Assembly (NCBI GenBank): GCA_938743325.2
Contig: OW568861.1
Span: 868,001 to 932,000 of the forward strand
Direction of reading: 5' to 3'
Length of the DNA: 64,000 nucleotides
Source: Pycnococcus provasolii
Taxonomy: Eukaryota > Chlorophyta > Pseudoscourfieldiophyceae > Pseudoscourfieldiales > Pycnococcaceae
Numbering within the stretch: the stretch's first letter is position 1; the number at the start of each line of letters is the position of its first letter. Shown one piece after another: positions 38,923 to 48,348 of this stretch. The position numbers and the translations under genes were made by a program. The notes below the pieces were generated by a model. The model searched no databases and had not been told where the DNA came from. It saw only the letters and a list, made by a program, of their open reading frames with translations.

Positions 38923-39442
38923 ATTTGGTGGTGCCAACGGTACTTATTTTTTCTCGACGCAAAAAGTGTCTGACACACGATGTAGGTCCTGTCTATATAG
39001 GGTCGAAAAAGCTGAAAAATCGAAACACCCAAAATGAAAAAAACAAACTCAAGAGTGAACGAAATCACTCAAGCCAAGCTTTTGAAAAGGAAAGAATGAA
39101 CCTGTGGTGGAACCACCACGAACGAAAATCAACCAAAGACGACGAGAATCAACGACTTGCGAGGATCGAGACGCCACAGAACAATCAACCAAAGAAAAAC
39201 CAGCCACAGAACCAACAGAAAACCAGTGACTGACCAAGCCAGTGACACCAAAGCCAGTGACACAACAAGAAGCCACACACACACACCAAGAAACAACAAG
39301 AAACACCAAGAAACGCCCTTAACGCTAAAGAAACACTAACCACTGCGTACTAATATGATATTCACGAAATGGCAGAATGGGTGAATCCGACGCGTCAGAA
39401 TCAGAATCGAACTATTGAATGGAGGAGCTGGCGCGCGCAGGA

Positions 39443-39467
39443 GGGGGGGGGGGGGGGGGGGGGGGGG
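39443..39467. repeat. Poly(G) run of 25
   Basis: 25 uninterrupted G residues. The true length may differ because such runs are hard to sequence. Confidence 0.85.
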
Positions 39468-40327
39468 AAGCAGATCGAAAGTGGAATCGGAATCGAAAAA
39501 ACAATCGAAAACGAAGCAGGCCCAGCACCTAAGCAGGGTTCCACGTCTCCACTTGTCTCCATGTGTCTCCATGTGTGTGCGCGTGTCCGTTTTGGTGGTG
39601 TTCTCGCCATGGATTTGCGTGCATTATTTGCGTGCATTACTGTACTGTATTTGCGAAGTGGCACCGCCTTGCTCTTGAGGTCTTGGCAAGTGGTCTCAAA
39701 CCTCTGGCAGGATTTTAATTGTGGAAGCTCCTTGCTGATTTCCGTCGATATAATAAGAACTAGTTAGGATAGTCTGGGTAAGGGCACGCGCATGTCGAAC
39801 CACTCTCAACTCTCAAGGAAGGGCCAAAACCCAAAAAAAAAAAGAAAATCTCAAAATATTTTGCGGGGCATTGCAACCTGGCATGCCAACTTTTCACGTT
39901 GCCAACTTTTCTGCGCAAGCGTGTGTCTCCTCGTGACCAAGTGACCAACGAAGCCGTCGAAGCGCTACTTTGTGTACCGAAGAAGGAGAAGAAGGGAAGA
40001 AGGGCGTGATTATTAGGTGATTCCCGCAGGCAAAGCTTAGACTATTATTACCCTGTACGCGTCTCATCAGGCGGGGTTCGTTGCCCGAGATTTTCTTACA
40101 AATGAACGACCAAATTCCAAACACCACTACGATAGACTATCGTAGGATTCCAGGGAGGGATTGCGGAAGATTTACCAGCAAAAGAATGATACAGTAAACC
40201 TTTAGGGGTTTGGTTTGTAGTCCTTACTAGTTTCGGGTTTACATACAGTACTGCAAGGTAGTAGGCGCACAGTCAGCCGAGGAGGTTGTGAGTGTGACAC
40301 ACAACGTAAAGCTGTGTGATATAAATA

Positions 40328-40332
40328 TTACA
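40328..40332 (-). terminator. TGTAA signal for the GT29 gene
   Basis: TTACA on the plus strand, 32 bp beyond the stop at 40364. Confidence 0.5.
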
Positions 40333-40363
40333 GGCGTGTATTTATAAAAATAATCAAGTGCTT

Positions 40364-42121
40364 TCACTCCATGGAGTCCGCCTCGTCGAGCGCGCTCTTT
40401 CGGGAGGGTACACGCGACGATCGTTTTGGCAACGACTGCACAGACTTGTCGCGGCCATTCTCGCCGTACAGACGATCGAACACGCCGCTCACGCGGCTAC
40501 CACCATCGCCGACGTCCTTGGCGCCACCACCAGATGCAGCAGCAGTACCCCCCTTAGCAGAGCCGCCGCCGCCGCCGCCACTGTTGAGCAAGAACGGATT
40601 GAACCCGCACTCCTCGTTGTTCTTCAGCGCGGCTGTCGTATTCCCGTCAACGTAGTTGCAGATCTTTACGAGGCCGACGCGAGCCATCTCGCGAAGCAGG
40701 TGCTCCTCCGTGCTGAACGAGTGCACCGGGTCACCCGAGTACCGGCTACCCGTACCGGTGTAGTAGTGGTAAGGAACCTGTATGCCGTGAGCCTTGTCCT
40801 TGCCAAACCCGTACACCGTCACCGACTGGCACATGTGCATCAACCCGAAGATTGCCACGTAGCCACTGCTCGGGGTACTCCCGCCGGGATACGGCCCGTA
40901 ACCTTTCTGGCAGAGGCGAACGCGGTAGCTTACGAGCAGACGTCGTGCCGCCGTCACGACGCGGCTAGACAGGTACAAAATCGCGACGTCGGGCCTGTAC
41001 TTGTAGATGGTGCGGTGCATCTTGTCGAATCCGCGGCCCGTGGAGCGCGTCACCACGACCGTCAAGCCTCTCTCCATCGGCAAGCCCATCTCGATGAATC
41101 GCCCAGTGCCGTAGTGCGCCGTCCACAGGCGGTTCAGAAGGCGGAAGGTGGTCTTCATGCCCACGAAGCGCCTGTACGCGCTCGTAGGAGCCTGGTTGAG
41201 GCGGAGCACGACGTCGTGGCTGTCAATCGTGCGTCCGAGGTTCATCAGGCGAAGCCCGCCGCCGTTTCCCACCACCGCGCAGCTGCGAAAGCGGTACGTG
41301 CGCTCGACCGTGAAGCCGTCGGGTGGCAAGTACGCAACGTGGCGCCAGTGAATCGCAAACTCTCCCTTGCAGACCCGCTCGTGATTGCGCTGGTGCACAA
41401 AAATATCCGTGCGATTGTACCCGCGTGGCAGGCCGGTGTGCAGCCCCTCCATGCCTGGACGCTTCGAAGTTGCCGCCTCCTCAAGGCTCATCGTAGGGCA
41501 GTTGTGGTAGTTCGATGCCGAAGTCTTGTCCTCGTCGTCGTCGTCGGCATCCTCGCCGGACGAGGAGGTTGGCTTTGGCCTTGCCGACGACGGCCGTGCC
41601 CCCTTCGATCTCGATCGCGACGCGCGTGCGCGCTCAGCCTCGTCGTCGCCAGGCTCGTCGCCCGACTCGCTGTCCTCACTTTCCGCTTCGTCCGCGCTGT
41701 CGAGCTCTAGCTCGAGCACGTCCTCCGAGGTTCCTTCTGGCGTGGCGGCCGCCGCCGACGCCGCCGACGCGTCGTTTGCGTCGGCAGGCAAGGCGGCACC
41801 TCCGCCTCTTGATCTTGCTCTCGTGCGTGCCTTTCCACCTCCCGCGGCAGCGCGTCCTCGTTTGGCTGTCTGTTTGTCTCCGGCCGCTAAGCTGTCAGCG
41901 TCGACGCGCGACCCTTTCCCTGTGATTCCAAGCATAGATTCCTCCTCGAGGATAGAGTCTTCTTCGAGGTCGACGAGTGCGGGTGTTGGTCTGATGAGGT
42001 GAACCGTTAAGACGAGTACGACGGCGGCCATGATGAATGCCAGGCGTGGAAGTAAGAAGGTTTTCGAACTGGATGAGCGTATCAAATGGCGTGCAAAAGA
42101 CATGGACGGAGGAGGCGGCAT
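40364..42121 (-). CDS. GT29 sialyltransferase-like glycosyltransferase
   Basis: A 585-residue type II Golgi membrane protein. A short cytosolic tail and one N-terminal anchor (LAFIMAAVVLVLTVHLI) are followed by an acidic, Ser-rich stem to about residue 200. The catalytic domain shows sialyl motif L (RSCAVVGNGGGLRLMNLG and DSHDVVLRLNQAP, from about 275), motif S (STPSSGYVAIFGLMHMCQSV, about 405-425) and motif VS (HSFSTEEHLLRE). Green plants have such GT29 proteins although they lack typical sialic acid; some transfer related sugars such as Kdo. The acceptor and donor here are unknown. Confidence 0.92.
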   Translation of the reverse strand: MPPPPSMSFARHLIRSSSSKTFLLPRLAFIMAAVVLVLTVHLIRPTPALVDLEEDSILEEESMLGITGKGSRVDADSLAAGDKQTAKRGRAAAGGGKARTRARSRGGGAALPADANDASAASAAAATPEGTSEDVLELELDSADEAESEDSESGDEPGDDEAERARASRSRSKGARPSSARPKPTSSSGEDADDDDEDKTSASNYHNCPTMSLEEAATSKRPGMEGLHTGLPRGYNRTDIFVHQRNHERVCKGEFAIHWRHVAYLPPDGFTVERTYRFRSCAVVGNGGGLRLMNLGRTIDSHDVVLRLNQAPTSAYRRFVGMKTTFRLLNRLWTAHYGTGRFIEMGLPMERGLTVVVTRSTGRGFDKMHRTIYKYRPDVAILYLSSRVVTAARRLLVSYRVRLCQKGYGPYPGGSTPSSGYVAIFGLMHMCQSVTVYGFGKDKAHGIQVPYHYYTGTGSRYSGDPVHSFSTEEHLLREMARVGLVKICNYVDGNTTAALKNNEECGFNPFLLNSGGGGGGSAKGGTAAASGGGAKDVGDGGSRVSGVFDRLYGENGRDKSVQSLPKRSSRVPSRKSALDEADSME

Positions 42122-42615
42122 GGTCGGAGCTCCGGATGATAAGAGTATGGTGGGGTGCTCCGGAGGGTTCGGAATAAATGAGCCTCCCTCCCTCGACGCC
42201 TAAAGGCCGGCCCCTTGAGCCTTGAGCCTTGAGGAAGAAGAGAAGAGAAGAGTATTGGGCGGATAAGCTCCTCCCCCCTAGGAGGCACCTAGGTGGTTGG
42301 AGTATTATGGGAGGTTGGGGAGGGGAGCTTTGAGGAGGAGAGCTCTGAGAGGGGCGAGACCGAGAGAGGAGGTTCGGGTTAGGGTTACGGTTACGGTGGT
42401 TCGGGTTCTTATGTTGCGCACGTTCAGTTCGTGCGTGTTTCTTGCTTGCTTTGAAAAGACACGTCGGCTTGTCTCTCAGCCTCTCAGGGACGACGCCATA
42501 TTTGGCCGTGCATTTGGCGTATTCAGATGCATCGAGTTGGCGGGAGTGCGGGACTTATGGGTCAGGCACAGTGACATATGATTTACATCGTGTTGTAATT
42601 TACAGGAACACTTCT
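42122..42615. promoter_or_regulatory. Gap upstream of the GT29 gene
   Basis: No gene seen. GGTTCGGGTTAGGGTTACGG (42371-42390) with a second TTACGG is a degenerate telomere-like array. TTACA at 42600-42604 gives a minus-strand TGTAA for the repeat-protein gene. Confidence 0.45.
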
Positions 42616-43899
42616 TTATCCGCCGCGTGGACGCTTCGCCTGTTTGCGACGGCGTGCGTCCTCGTCGACTCCATCTTGCTCATCCTTTTCGTCGTTGTCC
42701 GCGTCGTTATGCAACGCCCGCAGACTTGCCACGGCAGCGTTGCGCTTATACGCGCCAGTCACTTTGCCTCCCGCGTATCCGAGGAAGTCGCCGTAAGACG
42801 TCCAACCCGATGACGCGTACGTCACATTAGGAGTGCCCGGAATGTCGTGTGGTCGCGCGGACTTGCTCCACGCCTGCCACTCCTTCACGCTCTTCAGACC
42901 GAGCGTGCGCACGTACGCGCGCGCATCCTCGAAGCTGCGAAACGAGCCAGAAACCTTGCCCTCCGCAAATCCGAGGAAGTCGCCGTAAGATAGCCAGCCT
43001 GATTGCTTGTACGTCGTCTGAGGATGGCTCGGAATGTCACACGGTCGCTTGCCTGACGCCTTCCACGCCTCCCACTCCTTCGCGCTCTTCAAACCGAGCG
43101 TGCGTACGTACGTGCGCGCATCCTCGAAGCTGCGAAACTTCGACTCTTTTCTTTTCTGAGCCTGCTTCCCCACCGCATATCCGAGGAAATCGCTCCAAGA
43201 TACCCAGCCAGATGACGCGTACGTCACATTAGGAGTGCTCGGAATGTCGTGCGGGCGCTTGTCTGACTTGCTCCACACCCGCCACTCCTCCTGGCGCTTC
43301 AGGCCGAGCGTACGCACGTACGCGCGCGCATCTTTGAAGGTTCGAAACGTGCCAGCCACCTTGCCTTCTGCGTATCCGAGGAAGTCGCCCAAAGATGTCC
43401 AGCCCGATGACGCGTACGTCGTCTGAGGAGTGCTTGGAATGTCACACGGTCGCTTGCCTGACGACTTCCACGCCTCCCACTCCTTCTTGCTCTTCAGGCC
43501 GAGCGTGCGCATGAAAGCGCGCGCATCCTCGAACGAGCGAAACGAGCGAGCCACCTTGCCGCTGGTCGCCGTGGAAGGTTCGGCCGGTATGGTTGCGGCT
43601 GGCGACTCGGTGACCGTGACCGACGTGTCACGCTCGTCGTCGTCGTCGTCGTCTTGCATGAGGTCGAGAACGTCTGCAGTTGAGTTGACAGCGCCAGCGG
43701 AGTGAGCAGGAGTGGCAGGAGCAAGAGTCACGACGACATCGTCGTGACGCGAAGGCGGGCACGTCAAACGGCCGACGCTCTGGCTTGAAGAATGAAAGGC
43801 AGAGTGAGGAGCGTGAGCCTTCACAAACGAAGAGCCTTGGCTCATCGCGTGAGATCTCGCCTGCAAGTTGGCACTTACCGCTACCACGTGAGCGTGCAT
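42616..43899 (-). CDS. Protein with four 65-residue DARAYVRTLGL/GDFLGY repeats
   Basis: A 427-residue protein from the ATG at 43899. Four tandem units of about 65 residues each run: F(R/K)SFEDAR-A-VRTLGLKS--EW--W, then a Lys/Arg-Pro-Asp-Ile-Pro core, TY-SSGW, and GDFLGYA-GK. Units 1 and 3 share WEAWKSSGKRPCDIPS and PQTTY; units 2 and 4 share RPHDIP and TPNVTYASSGW, so the array looks like a duplicated pair. Similar units occur in algal proteins and some phage or giant-virus integrase-like proteins; I infer a DNA- or protein-binding role but cannot confirm it. The start and end are Ser- and Lys/Arg-rich; the tail KQAKRPRGG looks nuclear. Confidence 0.78.
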   Translation of the reverse strand: MHAHVVAVSANLQARSHAMSQGSSFVKAHAPHSAFHSSSQSVGRLTCPPSRHDDVVVTLAPATPAHSAGAVNSTADVLDLMQDDDDDDERDTSVTVTESPAATIPAEPSTATSGKVARSFRSFEDARAFMRTLGLKSKKEWEAWKSSGKRPCDIPSTPQTTYASSGWTSLGDFLGYAEGKVAGTFRTFKDARAYVRTLGLKRQEEWRVWSKSDKRPHDIPSTPNVTYASSGWVSWSDFLGYAVGKQAQKRKESKFRSFEDARTYVRTLGLKSAKEWEAWKASGKRPCDIPSHPQTTYKQSGWLSYGDFLGFAEGKVSGSFRSFEDARAYVRTLGLKSVKEWQAWSKSARPHDIPGTPNVTYASSGWTSYGDFLGYAGGKVTGAYKRNAAVASLRALHNDADNDEKDEQDGVDEDARRRKQAKRPRGG

Positions 43900-44347
43900 G
43901 CTCGAAGACGACTTCAAGGCGCCTGACTCTCTTCTTTCGCTGAGCCGACGGGTTAGTCAGGTGCGTGTCGCAGGCAAGGGAGCGTCCATCACGGAAAGAG
44001 GCAAAGGCTGAAGGGGAGAAGGCCAAAGCGGGCCCGGGTGGGACTGGAAGGGAAGGGGACTGGATTAGGGTAGGAAGTAAAATGTACATAGGGTTACGAT
44101 GCAACTAGACTAGGGTTACACGAAACCCTAACCCAGAATTGATCAAGAAGGGCATATTTTATAAGCTGGTAGCTTATTTTAGGAGGCTTAAGGACGCGTC
44201 TCCCCTCCCCTCCCACTGGTCTCCCCCTCGGCCATCAAATCTCGCGGCTTTCACAACCTGAAATCACCCCCCTGAATCTGTCATCGGTGAAATCACATCT
44301 CATTATCGTCATAGTGTCGTGTTAACAGCTGTTACTGTACTCTATAG
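43900..44347. promoter_or_regulatory. Divergent gap with telomere-like motifs
   Basis: No gene seen. TTAGGGTAGG, TAGGGTTAC and CCCTAACCC motifs are scattered at 44064-44134 between the minus-strand repeat protein and the plus-strand phosphatase. Confidence 0.45.
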
Positions 44348-45652
44348 ATGGGTCTCTACTTACATGTACGTTCTCTCATACGTCCGTCTGCGGTTCGTAT
44401 CGCGCGATCACACCTTTCCATGGTGTGTGTGTTATCCACCCCCTCGTCTTATCCCTTCCTGGACCTCATTATAAGAACTATATGCCTCCTGTGCTCGTTC
44501 ATCGTCTCGACGGAAATATACGTCGGATCCTTACCGCTACTTGCGTGGTTGGGATCACAAGGAAGGTACAAAATGAGAGAACTCATCACACTACTGGCCA
44601 TCACGCTGTATGTGGGAAACGCGCTGAAAGACCTCGTCGCGTCGCCGAGGCCTGCACAGTTCGAGGCGGTGGACTGGGAGGAGGCGCGCATCTCGTCGTC
44701 ATCCTCGGACGAAGACGCCGATGGCGACGCCGTGTCTTCGACGCAACCCACGCGCGTCGCACCTCCACCAGCGCCTGCTGCAGCGGTCGCAGCCTCAGCC
44801 TCGCCACAGCCACAGCCACAGCCACAGCCACCAACAACAACAACAACAGTCACACAAACATCAGCCGACATTCGCCAACGTCGGAAACAAGGAAGTGCCG
44901 ACGCGGCACCTAGCGGCGCCACGCTCCTGCGAGAGACGCCGGACCAGCACTACGCCACGCCTTCAAGCAGCCGCGAGTTTGGCTTTCCTTCTACGCACGT
45001 CGGAAACCACCTCGTGCTCGTTCACGTGCTTGCTTCAGGGTTGCCCTTCGCAACACGGTGGGCGTGGACGCTCGGAACAACGGCGCTCGTTGGATGGACA
45101 CGCGTGTACAAGCGCATGCACACGCCATTTGACCTTGTCGGCGGTCTCGTTGTGGGCTTGACGTGCGCACTGTTGTGGGACGCGTTGAATTTGCACGCCG
45201 CAATCGCAAGCCGCCTCGAGTCGTGCGATTGCTGCAGTCGCAATGTGTTCGCTTGGCTGACCTTTGCCATCATGTTGAGCCACGTGGCGTACCCGACACC
45301 GCCGCCGGGAAGCTCGACGCCAAGCCGCGATTTAGCCATGCGATTGATTGGCGGTGCCGCAGGTGTTTGGCTGGGCGACGTGCGCATGCGCGCTGAATTT
45401 GTTGAATCGGCGCTTGACGCTCCATCCACAACGCATATGCTGTATCGCTGCGCGGTTGGATTCCCCGCGATGTTGGCATCTTACCTGGTTGCGGACGTGG
45501 CGATGAAAGCGTTCCGATCTGTCGCGGTGCCTCCCGAACCGACAAAGTTGCCTGCATGGTTTTGCACGTTCAAGTCGGCTGTGAAGTACGGTGCATTTGG
45601 ATGGGCGTCAATGGAGATCGCGCCACGTCTCTTCCTGTTGCTCGGCATATGA
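44348..45652 (+). CDS. PAP2-type lipid phosphatase (sphingoid-base-1-phosphate phosphatase-like)
   Basis: A 434-residue multi-span membrane phosphatase. The three PAP2 motifs are present: KDLVASPRP, GFPSTHVGN, and TRVYKRMHTPFDLVGG (SRxxxxxHxxxD class with Thr in place of Ser). The layout and the FGFPSTHVGN signature match LCB3/SGPP-type phosphatases that dephosphorylate sphingoid-base phosphates in the ER. A Pro/Gln/Ala-rich loop of about 80 residues is inserted between motifs 1 and 2. At least six further hydrophobic segments follow motif 3. Confidence 0.9.
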   Translation: MGLYLHVRSLIRPSAVRIARSHLSMVCVLSTPSSYPFLDLIIRTICLLCSFIVSTEIYVGSLPLLAWLGSQGRYKMRELITLLAITLYVGNALKDLVASPRPAQFEAVDWEEARISSSSSDEDADGDAVSSTQPTRVAPPPAPAAAVAASASPQPQPQPQPPTTTTTVTQTSADIRQRRKQGSADAAPSGATLLRETPDQHYATPSSSREFGFPSTHVGNHLVLVHVLASGLPFATRWAWTLGTTALVGWTRVYKRMHTPFDLVGGLVVGLTCALLWDALNLHAAIASRLESCDCCSRNVFAWLTFAIMLSHVAYPTPPPGSSTPSRDLAMRLIGGAAGVWLGDVRMRAEFVESALDAPSTTHMLYRCAVGFPAMLASYLVADVAMKAFRSVAVPPEPTKLPAWFCTFKSAVKYGAFGWASMEIAPRLFLLLGI

Positions 45653-45709
45653 AGTTGAAAAAGTTGAAAAGTTGAAAAAATCAAAAACGTGCAACATTTG
45701 TGTAGAATT

Positions 45710-46543
45710 TTACAGGCGAACATGCTGTCTCTTGTTCATTGACGATTTTGGTCGACCTCCTCCTCCTCCGTCGTTGAGTTCGAAGTCGTCCATGTCGTCG
45801 CCACCCTTTCGCTTTCCCCCCTCTGCCTGGGAAAAGCTTCGCTTGCGCTCCTCCTCCGCCACCTGTTTCGCCTCCTCCTTGGCAGCTTCGACGTCGACAT
45901 CGTCCCCGAGCGCGACGCCGAGTCGCTGCAGAGCATCTAAGATTGCGGGAACGAGGTCGCCCGGCGACAGTCCGACTTCCGTTTTCTCTGCGACGGTTCC
46001 CGCCTCTCCACCTTGGCACGCTAAAATGGCCTTGTGCGCGTCGACGTCACGCGGTCCGAGCTCCAAGCGCACCTTAACCCCTCGTTCCTCCCACTTGCGC
46101 ATGCGTCGTCCAGGAAGCGTGGCAACGTCGTCGTCAAGCACGACACGCAGTCTGGCTCTTTGTAGCGCCGTCGTGGTGTTCTCGCAAGCGCGCCTCACCC
46201 TTTCCGCCTCGTGCCTTCTCGACTGCCAGAGCACGGGTATCACGACAACGTGAGGCGTGGCTAATTTTCGTTTTTGCGAGCGCGACATGGATCCCTGGTT
46301 GGCCGCCGCCGCTCCGTTGCGTGCCCACTGTGGCTTGCGGTACTTGTTCCCCTGTGCTTGTGCTTGCAGTGCTAATTTTTGACACGCGCGCTGCGTTTCT
46401 CGTCGTCGGCGCTCCTCGGGGTCGAGCGAGCTCAGGAGGTCCACCTCTGCAGATGCAGATGCCTTGGATGAGCGTCGTCGCTTTTTCTGTTGTGACGCAT
46501 TTTGTGCTGCTTCTGTTGGGTTGACGTCCTTTTCCTCCGTCAT
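45710..46543 (-). CDS. Stand-alone class II tRNA-synthetase anticodon-binding domain protein
   Basis: A 277-residue protein from the ATG at 46543. After a Lys/Arg-rich N-terminus there is an HGTP-anticodon-type domain (about residues 98-205): VVVIPVLWQSRRHEAERVRR, LRVVLDDDVATLPGRRMRKW, then GVKVRLELGPRDVDAHKAIL. This matches the C-terminal domain of prolyl-tRNA synthetases, including the W-E-GVKVRLELGPRDV segment, but no catalytic domain is attached. An acidic, Gly/Lys-rich tail follows. It may act in tRNA or rRNA handling; that is inference. Confidence 0.85.
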   Translation of the reverse strand: MTEEKDVNPTEAAQNASQQKKRRRSSKASASAEVDLLSSLDPEERRRRETQRACQKLALQAQAQGNKYRKPQWARNGAAAANQGSMSRSQKRKLATPHVVVIPVLWQSRRHEAERVRRACENTTTALQRARLRVVLDDDVATLPGRRMRKWEERGVKVRLELGPRDVDAHKAILACQGGEAGTVAEKTEVGLSPGDLVPAILDALQRLGVALGDDVDVEAAKEEAKQVAEEERKRSFSQAEGGKRKGGDDMDDFELNDGGGGGRPKSSMNKRQHVRL

Positions 46544-48348
46544 ATTCTTTCTTGAGACTGCTGACTGACTGCGAGTGGCGCTGTGTCGGCGGGCGGCGGC
46601 GACACGGCGGCGGCGGCGCGTCACAGAATGAAGGGCGGGCGGGCGACCGGTCGTTCCCCCCAGAACGAACCTGGAACGAACCCCGAAATGCTGGATATTT
46701 CGGGGTTTCCAATTTACGTTGCACTTGGCCAAGGTGGTCGGGGTTTGGTACGGTAGTTCGTTGATTCTTGCAACGCCTTCACGCATAAGTCCACGGGGAG
46801 ACGCCACGTCTTCTGGCCGGCCAAAAGTTTGCACTGCACTGCATGCACTGCACTGGCTGCCAGATGGTAAAAGGACACAAGGACCAGTTTGGGAAAAGGA
46901 GATCCGAGCGAATCCTTCATGGCGGAGTAGGACAACGATACCGGGTACGGGTACGTCTGTCTTGGTCCGGTCCTCAGTCCTCGCCTTAAATCGTAGTACT
47001 AGTTATTGCTGTGAAGTCGTCCCTGCTTTGCTCGTTCACGGACATGGAGGAGTGTCCGGAGTGTCGACTCATCATGGCACGGGTAGTCGGGTAAAACCGG
47101 GCAGCCCAAACAAGACGAACAAGACGAAGACGGAGAAGACGACCCAGACGACCCAGACAAAGACTCACCGAAATAAAAAAAAACCCGAAAAAAACGAAAA
47201 AAAAGAAAAAAAACCAAACCAAAAACCAAACGATGTCGAACGTGTTGGTTCCTAGGAAAAATAGGTTGAAAAGGACCAATCTAAGTGAACTCCGAACCCA
47301 ATACTGTAACCATGAGCCTACCTTAAAAAGGACGACGAAGAAGACCCCAAAACCTCGACGAAAGAAAAAAAAAGAAGGCCCAAAACTTAGCTAGAATCAG
47401 ACTGTCAGAGAACTCGCCGCAGAGAACTCGCCGCAGAGGGTCGCAGGAGTCGATCTCCCAGAGAACTCGCAAAACCGCCATAGTCCACTGCACCGCCCTA
47501 GTGTCCTACACGATAGACCGTCCTAGGATCGCTCGCCAACCTAGCCCAATAATGTTGCGTTGCGTTGCCCCCCTGAAACCTCCCCAACAACACCGTCCGT
47601 GCCCTCACTCAACGCCCGCTGAAACCTCGCGGGCCCCAGGAAACCCTCGTCCGTCTCGTAGGAAGTACCCCGGGCCTGGGGCTGGGGGGCGGTTCCGGTT
47701 ACGCTCTGCACTTCTGCAGAGAGAGAGAGAGAGAGCTCTCCGATACTCTGCGTAGGCCTCCCTCTTCCTCGCTGCTCTGCGTACTCTTAGGTCGACGGGT
47801 TAGGTCGACCATAGCCCTCCCTCCAAGGCAAAACTCTTCATTATAGGCGTCATTCCAACAGTGTGTGGCAGCCCTTACTTTGTACAGTGTAGCAGTGGCG
47901 TCTGTGTGTATCTGCGCTCTTTGTATATCATAATTACTGGCGCTGTACTATACACTTGGTCTCTGTGAGTTTCTTCTCTGTCTTGTTTCTTGACTGCTTT
48001 TGAAGGCTTGTTGGCTCTTTTTGTTTGTCATCTACATACGGGAGAAACAACTCAAAGGAACAAAACAACTTTCGAGAGAGAAGTTGAGATTCTTGTGTGT
48101 GTGAGTAGTGTGTGTTTGTGTGCTTTCTTTCAGAAGCTTTTTTAAGAAAGAAAGAAGAAAACACACACGCACACAACGATACCTGTACGACCTTTTCGTC
48201 TCTGTGTGTGAAAAAAAAACTCAGAAGAAGAAAAGAAAAAGAACCATCTCACAAGGATTTTGGTCTTTCTCGTCTTTTTTTTTTTTCGTTTTTGTTCTTT
48301 GGCCGTTGCATATATAAAGTAAGTCGGTGATATAGTCTCCAGATCTAC
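46544..48348. other. 1.8-kb gap including Pumilio leader
   Basis: No supported gene. It includes Lys/Asn-type low-complexity DNA (47080-47240), AGAACTCGCCGC doublets (47407-47440), a GA run (47718-47735), and an AT-rich, T-tract-rich segment 47930-48340 that is probably the Pumilio 5' leader. AGAAAGAAAGAAG purine tracts and a T10 run are prominent there. Confidence 0.5.

Larger units (their letters stand above)
38923..40363. other. Gene-free 1.4-kb gap with homopolymer
   Basis: No supported gene. The first part (39000-39330) is A-rich on the plus strand with reiterated CCAGTGAC and AGAAACACC motifs. A run of 25 G lies at 39443-39467. The rest is AT-richer. Open frames crossing the G-run are low complexity. 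Confidence 0.55.
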
